Positions 16,737 to 23,808 of a DNA stretch of 32,086 bases are shown here, piece by piece. Location of the stretch: the NCBI GenBank assembly GCA_945862545.1, contig CAMAYS010000008.1, forward strand, positions 1 through 32,086, given 5' to 3'. Origin of the DNA: Casp-actino8 sp945862545 (GTDB taxonomy: Bacteria > Actinomycetota > Acidimicrobiia > Acidimicrobiales > Ilumatobacteraceae). The notes beneath the pieces were generated by a model. That model did not search any database, was not told the DNA's origin, and saw nothing but the letters and a program-made list of their open reading frames with translations. The position numbers and the translations under genes are program-made. The stretch's first letter is position 1, and each line of letters opens with the position of its first letter.

Positions 16737-17627
16737 TTAGCCAAAATCCCTGACATCATTGATGATCTGTAATTTCTTGCGAGCAGCAATGGCATCGGAA
16801 ATAAACAGCAATTCAGCGGGATGTGTCGGCGTGTGATCTCCCTGAATCAAATCAGTTGGAAGAAGTCGTCGGTCTAACCGTTGCTGGCAATCAGGACACC
16901 AAAAGATGGCCCGTCGTTGCCCGCCCTGAACTTTGCATTCGATTGTTCCATGGCATCGATTGCACCGCTGTCCATTTCGTCCATATACCGACGATGAAGT
17001 GTCATGAGGCAAGCGAGAAATGCGTGCCGCTGTCTCCACTAAGGTTTCGCAATCCTCGTAAGACAGGTCACCGATTTTGGCAAATGGGCTGAGGCCGACG
17101 GCCCACAAAGTTTCACTTCGGGCGACGTTACCCAAGCCACTGATCACCGATTCGTCGGCGAGGACATCAACGACCATCTCTGATTCATCGTGATGTTGTA
17201 AAAGATTCCGAGTGCACACAGCCATGTCGCAACGCACCTGAGAAATATTTGGTCCTACTCCACCCGACTGCGGATGTCGCCCGCGATTTGGCGCGCGAAA
17301 TGTTTCAACCTCAGCAGCATCAAAACAAACGGCGACCCAATCCGCCACTTCAATGACGACTCGTGCCCGATGAGTTTCCTTGCGCCATTGTTCGCCAACA
17401 CGATATAAATGCCATTGACCGGTGAAGCGCAAAGATGTTGACAAGATGATTCCGTCATCCCATTGAATATCAATGTGACGACCGCTGCATATGACTTTTT
17501 CAATCACACTTTGCTCAAGTGGCGCGGGTCCAATCGTGGACATTGCATCAAAACGAAGGGTCGACATACCCACGAGAGCCGTACGCAGTTTGGCGGCCGA
17601 ATGAAGGATGTGACGTTTCGTGGCGAT
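16737..17627 (-). CDS. Nei/Fpg-family DNA glycosylase-like protein with altered N-terminus, probable ATC start
   Basis: 296 residues from ATC at 17627, or 278 from the first conventional start (GTG, 17573). The helix-two-turn-helix region (VISGLGNVARSETLWAVGLSP) and C-terminal zinc finger (CNRC...CPDC, with the preceding Arg) are intact, and the middle resembles actinobacterial Nei2. Fpg/Nei enzymes normally begin MPEGDT, with Pro2 as nucleophile and Glu3 as acid. The GTG start would omit this whole helix. The frame remains coding upstream (HILHSAAKLRTALVG), and counting back puts ATC exactly where the Met should be, with TACTCT 6 bases before it. The residues after it are A-T-K-R-H instead of P-E-G-D-T. 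The usual hairpin Lys is also Arg (SGRHI). It may be a lesion binder, an unusual glycosylase or a decaying gene. Confidence 0.78.
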   Translation of the reverse strand: MATKRHILHSAAKLRTALVGMSTLRFDAMSTIGPAPLEQSVIEKVICSGRHIDIQWDDGIILSTSLRFTGQWHLYRVGEQWRKETHRARVVIEVADWVAVCFDAAEVETFRAPNRGRHPQSGGVGPNISQVRCDMAVCTRNLLQHHDESEMVVDVLADESVISGLGNVARSETLWAVGLSPFAKIGDLSYEDCETLVETAARISRLPHDTSSSVYGRNGQRCNRCHGTIECKVQGGQRRAIFWCPDCQQRLDRRLLPTDLIQGDHTPTHPAELLFISDAIAARKKLQIINDVRDFG

Positions 17628-17633
17628 ATTCCA

Positions 17634-17690
17634 AGAGTAAACGAACTACGAGGTCATTTTGAGGACATCAGCGGAAAAACCCGCTACCGT
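17634..17690. promoter_or_regulatory. Divergent promoters of the Nei-like gene and the small unknown gene
   Basis: Minus-strand TACTCT (17634-17639) lies exactly 6 bases before the ATC at 17627. Plus-strand TACCGT (17685-17690) lies 10 bases before the ATG at 17701. A short inverted repeat, AGCGG/CCGCT with a 6-base loop, overlaps the plus-strand box (about 17670-17685). Confidence 0.4.
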
Positions 17691-17700
17691 AAAACTCGTT

Positions 17701-17994
17701 ATGGATGACCGAATCACAGATTCTGAGCGGGCCATGATGGAGCGGGCAAAGGCCCGGCATGGTTCGCTTGGTGCCATGGTTTTCAGCGGCATGCTTGGAC
17801 TGGAAAAAATCCTCGGTCGCAAGCCAAAAGATGAAGGTGCTGTCATCTGGGAAGCCTCAGGTGAACCCGAGGACATTGACGCCGACGGAATTTCTATTGA
17901 CATCGAGGACGGGACTCAAGTGGTCTCGCACCCGAATTCTCAAAGAGAGCCCCGACGGATTCGCAAACGCCGCTCAGGGACGACAACCGACTAG
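17701..17994 (+). CDS. Small acidic protein of unknown function
   Basis: 97 residues from the ATG at 17701. I do not recognise a family. The N-terminus is probably helical (DDRITDSERAMMERAKARHG), followed by a short hydrophobic stretch (LGAMVFSGMLGLEKILG) that could be an amphipathic or weak membrane helix. Then comes a strongly acidic region (EDIDADGISIDIEDG) and a basic tail (REPRRIRKRRS). The acidic-then-basic layout suggests a soluble binding protein. Codon pattern looks normal and a -10-like box lies upstream, so the gene is probably real. It is divergent from the Nei-like gene and ends 6 bases from the DUF4916 gene stop. The frame is open upstream to 17659 without a conventional ATG. 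Confidence 0.65.
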   Translation: MDDRITDSERAMMERAKARHGSLGAMVFSGMLGLEKILGRKPKDEGAVIWEASGEPEDIDADGISIDIEDGTQVVSHPNSQREPRRIRKRRSGTTTD

Positions 17995-18000
17995 CAACCT

Positions 18001-18537
18001 CTACGGCAACTTGCCAACATGCGCCAATCCAAGACGCAATAGACGATCCTGTCCACCAGTCATATCCGCGGCGATTTTGCTGCTGGCGGCTTCGGCGGGC
18101 GTAAACCAAGCCAGGTTCAGGGCTTCCTGGGTGGGCGTACAGTCCCCCGACACGGGAACCACATAAGCCAAGCTCACGGCGTGATGGCGCGGGTCCACGA
18201 ATCCGCTGATCTCTGGGTCGGGGAAATACTCAGCGATCGTGAAAGGCGATGGGTTGGGAGGAATGTGCGGCAGGGCCAGCGGTCCCAAGTCTTTTTCTAG
18301 ATGCCGAACCAGTGCATCGCGAACTCGCTCACCGTACAAAACTCGACCAGAGACCAACATTCGGCTGATTGAACCATCCGACGCCACCTTGAGCAATAAG
18401 CCAACCTCGGTCACCCGGCCGTGTGAATCCACCCGCACGGGAATGACATCCACATATACCAACGGCACATTGGCACGCACCGCCGCTAAGAGATCGGGGC
18501 TGAGCCATGCTGTTCGGGTATCGATCTGGTCACTCAC
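18001..18537 (-). CDS. NUDIX-like protein of the DUF4916 type
   Basis: 178 residues from the GTG at 18537. The sequence matches my recollection of actinobacterial DUF4916 NUDIX-family proteins: WLSPDLLAAVRANVPLVYVDVIPVRVD, then SRMLVSGRVLYGERVRDALVRHL, EKDLGPLALPHIPPNPSPFT, HHAVSLAYVVPVSGDC and FTPAEA. The NUDIX box is degenerate. Aligned to GX5EX7REUXEEXGU it reads RHLEKDLGP at the catalytic part, so the key Glu residues are mostly replaced and hydrolase activity is doubtful. The frame stays open to 18684, but that would overlap the Tag gene by 74 bases; DUF4916 proteins of about 175 residues support the shorter start. It probably shares a transcript with tag. Confidence 0.82.
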   Translation of the reverse strand: MSDQIDTRTAWLSPDLLAAVRANVPLVYVDVIPVRVDSHGRVTEVGLLLKVASDGSISRMLVSGRVLYGERVRDALVRHLEKDLGPLALPHIPPNPSPFTIAEYFPDPEISGFVDPRHHAVSLAYVVPVSGDCTPTQEALNLAWFTPAEAASSKIAADMTGGQDRLLRLGLAHVGKLP

Positions 18538-18610
18538 GCCTTCTAGTTTCTCAGATTCCACCACCGCGTGTGCGCTATTGACCTGTGACGCTGAAGAAAT
18601 CTTGAATGGT

Positions 18611-19195
18611 TCAGACAGGGCGGAGGAATCTCTGGCGGGCAGCCTCAACCTGTTCACGAACAAAGCACTCGGCGGAGTGGTCATTGACTAACCCGAGGGA
18701 CTGCATGAAGGCGTACATCGTTGTGGGTCCAACAAAACTCCAGCCCCGTTTCTTGAGATCCTTGGACAAGGCAGTTGATTCTGGAGAAGTCGCCCGCAGA
18801 TCCAACGAAATACTCTTGGGCTCAAAACCCCAGATGTAGGTCGCCAGTGATCCCACCTCCTCAATGAGTTTGAGACATCGCTGCGCATTGTTAATCGTGG
18901 ACCCAATCTTGCCGCGATGGCGAACGATTGTTGCATCCCCCATTAGACGCTCAATATCTCTCTCATCAAAACCCGCGACTTGGTCAACGTCAAAGCCACA
19001 AAATACCCGCCGGAAGTCTTCACGCTTATTCAAAATTGTGCTCCACGACAATCCACTCTGAAAACCTTCAAGACATATCTTTTCAAAGAGATGGGTGTCA
19101 TCCGCAGTCGGAAAACCCCATTCGTTGTCGTGGTATTGCGACATCAAACCAGGCGCAGAACCCCATCCACATCGCTCCACATTTTTCGAACTCAT
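18611..19195 (-). CDS. tag: DNA-3-methyladenine glycosylase I
   Basis: 194 residues (E. coli Tag has 187). Family features are all visible: RCGWG at residues 8-12, YHDNEWGFP at 21-29, LFEKICLEGFQSGLSWSTILNKR near 36-58, and C-terminal VNDHSAECF. Cys9, His22 and the His-x3-Cys pair in the last motif correspond to the zinc-binding snap of E. coli Tag. It removes 3-methyladenine from alkylated DNA. I start at the ATG at 19195 (MSSKNVERCGWG), with TATAGA 7 bases upstream. ATG at 19201 and a start at 19216 are possible, but the latter would cover the promoter of the divergent gene. The DUF4916 gene lies downstream. Confidence 0.95.
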   Translation of the reverse strand: MSSKNVERCGWGSAPGLMSQYHDNEWGFPTADDTHLFEKICLEGFQSGLSWSTILNKREDFRRVFCGFDVDQVAGFDERDIERLMGDATIVRHRGKIGSTINNAQRCLKLIEEVGSLATYIWGFEPKSISLDLRATSPESTALSKDLKKRGWSFVGPTTMYAFMQSLGLVNDHSAECFVREQVEAARQRFLRPV

Positions 19196-19202
19196 ATGCA
19201 TA

Positions 19203-19223
19203 TCTATAGTCGCCACCTATAGT
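19203..19223. promoter_or_regulatory. Overlapping divergent leaderless promoters (tag / DUF2207 gene)
   Basis: Plus-strand TATAGT (19218-19223) lies 6 bases before the ATG at 19230. Minus-strand TATAGA (19203-19208) lies 7 bases before the ATG at 19195. Only 9 bases separate them. The motif CTATAG appears on both sides, giving near symmetry. Confidence 0.55.
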
Positions 19224-19229
19224 GAACTC

Positions 19230-21224
19230 ATGGCTCGACGCTGGTCTTATTGGCATATTCTTTTTTTGATCGTGGCCGTGACACTTCCGTCGTTGATTTT
19301 CCTTGGCCCAACGGTGTTCAGCCCGAACCTCATCAACCTCATTGATACGTCAACAGGACCTGAACTGGCGGCACCAGTGCCTGAACCAACAATTAATGAA
19401 CTCAGCAACATGGAAGGTTTGACAAGCGACGAAATCATCGCCCAAGTCAAAAAGCAAAATCTCTGGAATGCAGGCGAAGATACAACGCGTTCATTTGACA
19501 TCATCGCTCAGATTCAACCCGATCATTCGGTCGTCATCACCGAAAAGATCACGCAAATATTCCGTACCGATCGTCATGGAATTGAAAGATCTATCCCTAT
19601 TGAGTACAACGGACTAGGAAGCCACGTTATTCGGGCCATGCAAATAGCAACGTCTGAAGGAACACCCGATTTACTCGAGATCTCCGATTTAGGGGGCGCA
19701 GTTAACGTGCGAATTGGCGATGCCGCTATCACCATCACTAATGCCCACACCTATGAACTCAGTTATCAAATTGAAGATGTGCTAGTCATCAATGGCGATA
19801 CCGCCACGTTGCCGCTTGATGCCATCACTGACTGGCGCCAAAGCATTGACTCCCTGACTTACACAGTGATCGGACCAGGCGAGCCGCTTGATGCGCGTTG
19901 CTATCAAGGTGCAATGAATACACAGAATCCTTGCGATGAGAATGTGACGACTCAGGATGGTGCGACATTCGCAGCAACCAACCTTGCCGCCAATAGTGCC
20001 TTCACGGTTGAACTAGATTTTCCGAGTTCTGCGTTTAACGCCCTGCCAACATTGATTGACCGATCACAAGCAGTTCCGATGGCAGTGATTGCGATTGTGT
20101 TGATGTATCTCGCACTTGTCGGAGCAATCTTTATCAACCTCACGCGTTACCGTCGCCAACGCGCAATGGCGATTGCTGGAATTACCGAGACATTTTCGGG
20201 CCCGATGTCACTCGACCTGCCCGACCGCATCCAACGACCAATCTTGCCTCCGCCCCCACCTGGATCGCTATCAATTGTGACGACCACGACGACCCAGGAG
20301 ATGCCCATTGAGTTTGTTCCACCAGTGAACCTTGACCCCGCATGTTTGTTACGAATCAAAGATGGCCATAAAGCCAACGTGAACCAAATGATGGCCTCCA
20401 CATTGGTTGATCTTGCTGCCGACGGTGTGATCACCCTCAATCAAGTGAAGAACCAATGGGTCGTGAGCCGAATTGCACAGCCGCCACGTCAGGTTAAAAG
20501 TTACGAACTCACACTTCTCACCGCTTTGCTTGGTGATACCAACGAGTCCGTTCTTTCGAAGAAAAGTACCGCGCTGGCCACAAAAGTGAAAACCTACGTT
20601 CAAGAGGTTGATGCTCAGTTACTCGAACTTGGATTACTGTCTGGGAAAACGTTGTCAGCAAGCGCACGCGTACGAGGTGGAAAGCTCATCTCACGAGCGA
20701 TTCTCACCGTGATCATGATCGTTATTGCAATGTTTGCTGCGGGTATTGGTTCTGCCGCTAATGGTCTCGTGTTTTTGCTTCCCTTCGGTGCCATCGTTAT
20801 CGGTGGCGTGATCTTGATTTACGGAGCCCTGAGCGAGTCTGGGCAAATGAAGGCATTCACCACACGGGGACTCGGCACCGCCGTGCGCGCCGAGGGTTTT
20901 GAGCGTTTCTTCCGCGAAAGCGAATCGGCACACGCGCAAGCCGCCGATCGAATGGGATTAATGCGTGAGTACATGGGATACGCCGTTGCGTTCAATGCGG
21001 TGACGACTTGGGTCAATGCCATGCCGCAAGCACAACTTGAGCAATGGAATATGAATACCTCCCCGTTGTTATTCGCAACATTACCCAACCAATACATCTG
21101 GAGCAGTTCAACTAGAACGGCCTATACCCCTGTCAGAACAGCAAACTCCAGTGGTTTCAGTTCTGGCGGAGGCTTCAGCGGCGGTGGCGGAGGCTTCGGT
21201 GGTGGCGGCGGCGGTAGTTGGTAG
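19230..21224 (+). CDS. DUF2207-family membrane protein with glycine-rich tail
   Basis: 664 residues. An N-terminal hydrophobic segment (residues about 7-27) acts as signal anchor. The extracellular domain to about residue 275 shows the DUF2207 opening (FDIIAQIQPDHSVVITEKITQIFRTD, then HGIERSIPIEYN). A transmembrane helix lies near 280-305, a cytoplasmic part with a winged-helix-like segment (MASTLVDLAADGVITLNQV) near 385-410, and paired helices near 490-535. The end is a low-complexity run of Gly with Ser and Phe, ending GSW. This order is typical of DUF2207 proteins, which are widespread but of unknown function. The ATG at 19230 is chosen because TATAGT lies 6 bases before it; the upstream reading from 19095 would lie inside tag. 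Confidence 0.9.
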   Translation: MARRWSYWHILFLIVAVTLPSLIFLGPTVFSPNLINLIDTSTGPELAAPVPEPTINELSNMEGLTSDEIIAQVKKQNLWNAGEDTTRSFDIIAQIQPDHSVVITEKITQIFRTDRHGIERSIPIEYNGLGSHVIRAMQIATSEGTPDLLEISDLGGAVNVRIGDAAITITNAHTYELSYQIEDVLVINGDTATLPLDAITDWRQSIDSLTYTVIGPGEPLDARCYQGAMNTQNPCDENVTTQDGATFAATNLAANSAFTVELDFPSSAFNALPTLIDRSQAVPMAVIAIVLMYLALVGAIFINLTRYRRQRAMAIAGITETFSGPMSLDLPDRIQRPILPPPPPGSLSIVTTTTTQEMPIEFVPPVNLDPACLLRIKDGHKANVNQMMASTLVDLAADGVITLNQVKNQWVVSRIAQPPRQVKSYELTLLTALLGDTNESVLSKKSTALATKVKTYVQEVDAQLLELGLLSGKTLSASARVRGGKLISRAILTVIMIVIAMFAAGIGSAANGLVFLLPFGAIVIGGVILIYGALSESGQMKAFTTRGLGTAVRAEGFERFFRESESAHAQAADRMGLMREYMGYAVAFNAVTTWVNAMPQAQLEQWNMNTSPLLFATLPNQYIWSSSTRTAYTPVRTANSSGFSSGGGFSGGGGGFGGGGGGSW

Positions 21225-21238
21225 TTAGTAATGAGTAG

Positions 21239-21253
21239 TCACCGTTTCGGTGA
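21239..21253. terminator. Possible weak bidirectional terminator hairpin
   Basis: TCACCG-TTT-CGGTGA forms a perfect 6-bp stem at the DUF2207/TauD convergent junction and includes the TauD stop codon. There is no T-run on either side, so it is not a classical intrinsic terminator. Confidence 0.25.
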
Positions 21254-22084
21254 TTCACCAGCAATCGTAGTTCGACGTAATTCTCGACGAAAGCCGCCGT
21301 AGTCATTCATCGCAAAGTGTTGAGTTGAACGATTATCCCAAATCACAACATCTCCCGCTTGCCATCTATGCCGATAACCGAATTTGGCATCAGTGCTGTG
21401 GAGATGCAAAAAGGCCATCAAAGATTGTGCCTCATCGGTTGTCATGCCATCAATATCGCGAACATAAGCCCGATTAAAAAATAAAATAGTGCGCTCAGTT
21501 TCGGGATGCCTCGTCACCAGTGGGTGCAATTGTTGTTCGTTCGCCGAATCATCACAAACGATCTCCATCCCACGCATTCCCGAATGCACGCCCTGCATCT
21601 TGGGTGAATAGGCATCGCGCGCTGAATGCACAGCATCTAGGACGTGGAGTTTTTCTTGCATCGCCCGATTCAACGCAGCCCATGCGGCGCTCATCGAAGT
21701 GAAGCAGGTGTCTCCACCCCAAGGCGGAACATCCACGGCCGACAAGATCGTAAATGAAGGGGGTTCAGCCTGAAATGAAAAATCAGAATGCCAAACGCCA
21801 CCAAAATTAAAAGATGCCCCTTCGTCAGCCTCTTTGACGACCCGAATGACCTCCGGATATTCGTCCATCGTGGCAATAAACGGCACCTCGCCGAAAGGTC
21901 CAAGCCGAGCCGAAAACTGACTCTGTTGTGCTGGGTCGAGGCTTTGATTGCGAACGATGAGAACCTCGTGTTGGCAAATTAACGCCCGCAATTCGCCAAG
22001 TTCGACATCGCTGAGATCACACAGATCGATTCCAGTGACCTCGGCCGCTAAAACCCCCGTCATTGGTTGAACCTTGATTGGCAT
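21239..22084 (-). CDS. TauD/TfdA-type Fe(II)/2-oxoglutarate dioxygenase
   Basis: 281 residues, close to E. coli TauD (283). The iron ligands are placed almost as in TauD: His99 and Asp101 in GVWHSDFSF, and His256 in STQHFAMNDY. The 2-oxoglutarate-binding Arg lies in the FRRELRRTTI segment (residues 265-274). The N-terminus (VLAAEVTGIDL) is also typical. The enzyme hydroxylates its substrate with O2 and 2-oxoglutarate. Family members release sulfite from taurine or alkyl sulfates, or open phenoxyacetates; which applies is not visible. No sulfonate transporter is adjacent, so a taurine role is not supported. The ATG at 22084 has TAGGGT exactly 6 bases upstream. Confidence 0.92.
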   Translation of the reverse strand: MPIKVQPMTGVLAAEVTGIDLCDLSDVELGELRALICQHEVLIVRNQSLDPAQQSQFSARLGPFGEVPFIATMDEYPEVIRVVKEADEGASFNFGGVWHSDFSFQAEPPSFTILSAVDVPPWGGDTCFTSMSAAWAALNRAMQEKLHVLDAVHSARDAYSPKMQGVHSGMRGMEIVCDDSANEQQLHPLVTRHPETERTILFFNRAYVRDIDGMTTDEAQSLMAFLHLHSTDAKFGYRHRWQAGDVVIWDNRSTQHFAMNDYGGFRRELRRTTIAGESPKR

Positions 22085-22090
22085 ATCTGA

Positions 22091-22109
22091 ACCCTAACTG
22101 CTCTAAGGT
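22091..22109. promoter_or_regulatory. Overlapping divergent leaderless promoters (TauD-type gene / unknown gene)
   Basis: Minus-strand TAGGGT (22091-22096) lies 6 bases before the ATG at 22084. Plus-strand TAAGGT (22104-22109) lies 6 bases before the ATG at 22116. The whole gap between the two genes is 31 bases and the boxes are 7 bases apart. Confidence 0.6.
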
Positions 22110-22115
22110 TGACGT

Positions 22116-22601
22116 ATGTCAACAGTAGTGGTCCCTCGTTTCGGCGAATTGCTCAGTCCCTTCATCTCGCGGGTACCAGCAGTGGCCATGCCCAGATTTC
22201 TTGCCTTGCTCGAAAGAGGCGCCGCCAATCGCTACCGCATGTGGGCCGCTGAACTTCCGGAACATCACGCAGTGCTGATGGCCTGTGCTGATAGCGAGGA
22301 TGAGATCGCTCATCGTATTGAGCAAGCCTTTGCCCTTGACGAGTCGTTGCGCGACGAGCTACTCGCGCCACTTCCTGAAGCTACACAGACGTATTACGAC
22401 GCCTTTGCTCCATACGACATCTGGGATCAATTACGCATTCAAGCGAACGCTGAACGTCAGGGCGCTAACGCCTGGCGAGGTATCGCCGCTAATCATGGTG
22501 ATCCAGATGTGGTCGCGGTCTTGCACTCATGTTCGGCACTAGAAGAACTCAGCGCCGATGCACTTGATGCCTTGATCGCCACGCACGCCCCCACCCACTA
22601 G
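22116..22601 (+). CDS. Hypothetical helical protein, unknown function
   Basis: 161 residues; I recognise no family. The sequence is predicted by eye to be mostly alpha-helical and acidic: RFLALLERGAANRYRMWAAEL, then DEIAHRIEQAFALDESLRDELL, and EELSADALDALIATHA at the end. No transmembrane segment, signal peptide or cysteine cluster catches the eye; His pairs occur at ELPEHHAV and at the C-terminus. The ATG at 22116 is preceded by TAAGGT exactly 6 bases upstream, which argues that it is a real leaderless gene. It is divergent from the TauD-type gene across a 31-base gap, and the MFS gene follows 20 bases after its stop with its own -10 box. Confidence 0.75.
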   Translation: MSTVVVPRFGELLSPFISRVPAVAMPRFLALLERGAANRYRMWAAELPEHHAVLMACADSEDEIAHRIEQAFALDESLRDELLAPLPEATQTYYDAFAPYDIWDQLRIQANAERQGANAWRGIAANHGDPDVVAVLHSCSALEELSADALDALIATHAPTH

Positions 22602-22609
22602 TCATCAAC

Positions 22610-22615
22610 TAGGAT
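22610..22615 (+). promoter_or_regulatory. -10-like box of MFS transporter gene (leaderless)
   Basis: TAGGAT lies six bases before the GTG at 22622 and starts 8 bases after the stop of the upstream gene. No Shine-Dalgarno is visible. Confidence 0.5.
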
Positions 22616-22621
22616 TTCCAC

Positions 22622-23806
22622 GTGCCCGTTCAACGACTTTTTCGAACGTTGCAGGTGGCGACATTATTAATGTCCACGACTTACGGCGTGATGTTCACCA
22701 TGCTTGATGATTACCGTGATGAATACGGAATCAGTGAGTCAGGGTTGGGATTTGTCTTGGCAATCGGTTTTTTCTCAGCCTTTCTCAGCCAAATATCAAT
22801 TGCCCCACTAGCTGATCGCGGGCGGGCCAAGGCCCTTATGGTCACTGGGTTCCTCTTCGTCATCATCGGTTGCTTGATCATGGGATTTGGAGAGACCTTC
22901 CCAATCCTTGTTCTTGGCCGCTCACTGATGGGTATCGGAGGTGGAATGGCGTTGCCGGCATTGCGCAAAATCGTCATTGTCGCAGACCCAGAAAATCTTG
23001 GAGGCAATTTAGGAAAATTGCTCAGTGTTGACATTGCTGGTTTTGCCCTTGGTCCAGTCATTTCCGTTTTGACGGTTGACACTTTTGGGATTGCTGCCCC
23101 ATTCATCATCATCAGCACTTCGGTTTTTGTGGTCACCATGATTCTTATTCGTGTTGATGTACCTGAAACTGCTCTCGCCGATCGTCCTCGTGAGCACTTG
23201 GCCTTTGATTTGCTTCGCATCCCTGCGGTGTCGGGGGCAGTCCTCATTGGACTGGCTCTGTTCTTAATGATCGGCACCTTTGACTCGTTGTGGTCCATCA
23301 TGATGGACGACCTCAGCGGTCCTGAATGGATGGCCAACGCTGGGGTCAGTCTGTTCGCGCTTCCAATGATTGTGCTTGGCCCCATCGGTGGACGTTTAGC
23401 GCAACGTAAAGGCGCGTATCGCGTCGGCGCACTTGGCATGGTCATCGGTGCGGCGTGCATGGTTTTGTATGGCGTTCTCCCCAGTCCGTATCTCATGATG
23501 GGCGTATTTCTCATCCACATCATCAACGACGGTCTCACCGTCACGAGCACCGGCGTGGCGATCAGTTTGGCGGCCCCCGCTGAACGCCAAGCGGGAGCGC
23601 AAGGATTACTGGGCGGACTGCAAACTTTAACGGGTGGCATCGGCGCTTCATTTGCAGGTTGGAGTTACGACCATTTCGGTCGTGGCACTACTTTTTCAAT
23701 CACCGCCATCACCATGATCGTGTTAGTGATGCTCGGACTATCACTCGCAGGCCCTAAACATCGCTCCGCACCCGTCCCCGTCCTAGCAATTGTGCCAACA
23801 TCGTAA
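22622..23806 (+). CDS. Major facilitator superfamily transporter
   Basis: 394 residues with about 12 hydrophobic segments, the normal MFS size. The loop between helices 2 and 3 reads APLADRGRAKALM, the conserved MFS motif A (GxLaDrxGrkxxl-like), and LGRSLMGIGGGMALPALR follows in helix 4. The second half repeats the pattern (GPIGGRLAQRKGAYRVG). It is likely a proton-driven exporter in the inner membrane; the cargo cannot be predicted. The GTG start has TAGGAT 6 bases upstream. The NUDIX gene starts 2 bases after its stop, so the two are cotranscribed. It heads a four-gene same-strand run ending in an acyltransferase. Confidence 0.9.
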   Translation: MPVQRLFRTLQVATLLMSTTYGVMFTMLDDYRDEYGISESGLGFVLAIGFFSAFLSQISIAPLADRGRAKALMVTGFLFVIIGCLIMGFGETFPILVLGRSLMGIGGGMALPALRKIVIVADPENLGGNLGKLLSVDIAGFALGPVISVLTVDTFGIAAPFIIISTSVFVVTMILIRVDVPETALADRPREHLAFDLLRIPAVSGAVLIGLALFLMIGTFDSLWSIMMDDLSGPEWMANAGVSLFALPMIVLGPIGGRLAQRKGAYRVGALGMVIGAACMVLYGVLPSPYLMMGVFLIHIINDGLTVTSTGVAISLAAPAERQAGAQGLLGGLQTLTGGIGASFAGWSYDHFGRGTTFSITAITMIVLVMLGLSLAGPKHRSAPVPVLAIVPTS

Positions 23807-23808
23807 GT

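Noticed and set aside
21150..21224. GGN-repeat stretch resembling a G-quadruplex or minisatellite
   Set aside because: It is explained by the Gly-rich C-terminal tail common to DUF2207 proteins; repeat units are codons, not an independent element.
21239..21253. Hairpin as a true intrinsic terminator
   Set aside because: The 6-bp stem lacks any T-run and includes coding sequence of TauD; listed only as a weak possibility.
22711..23640. 309-codon open frame antisense to the MFS transporter
   Set aside because: Composition (Arg, Pro, Met, Lys, Ile repeats) is that of the reverse complement of hydrophobic codons; no domain and no promoter signature.
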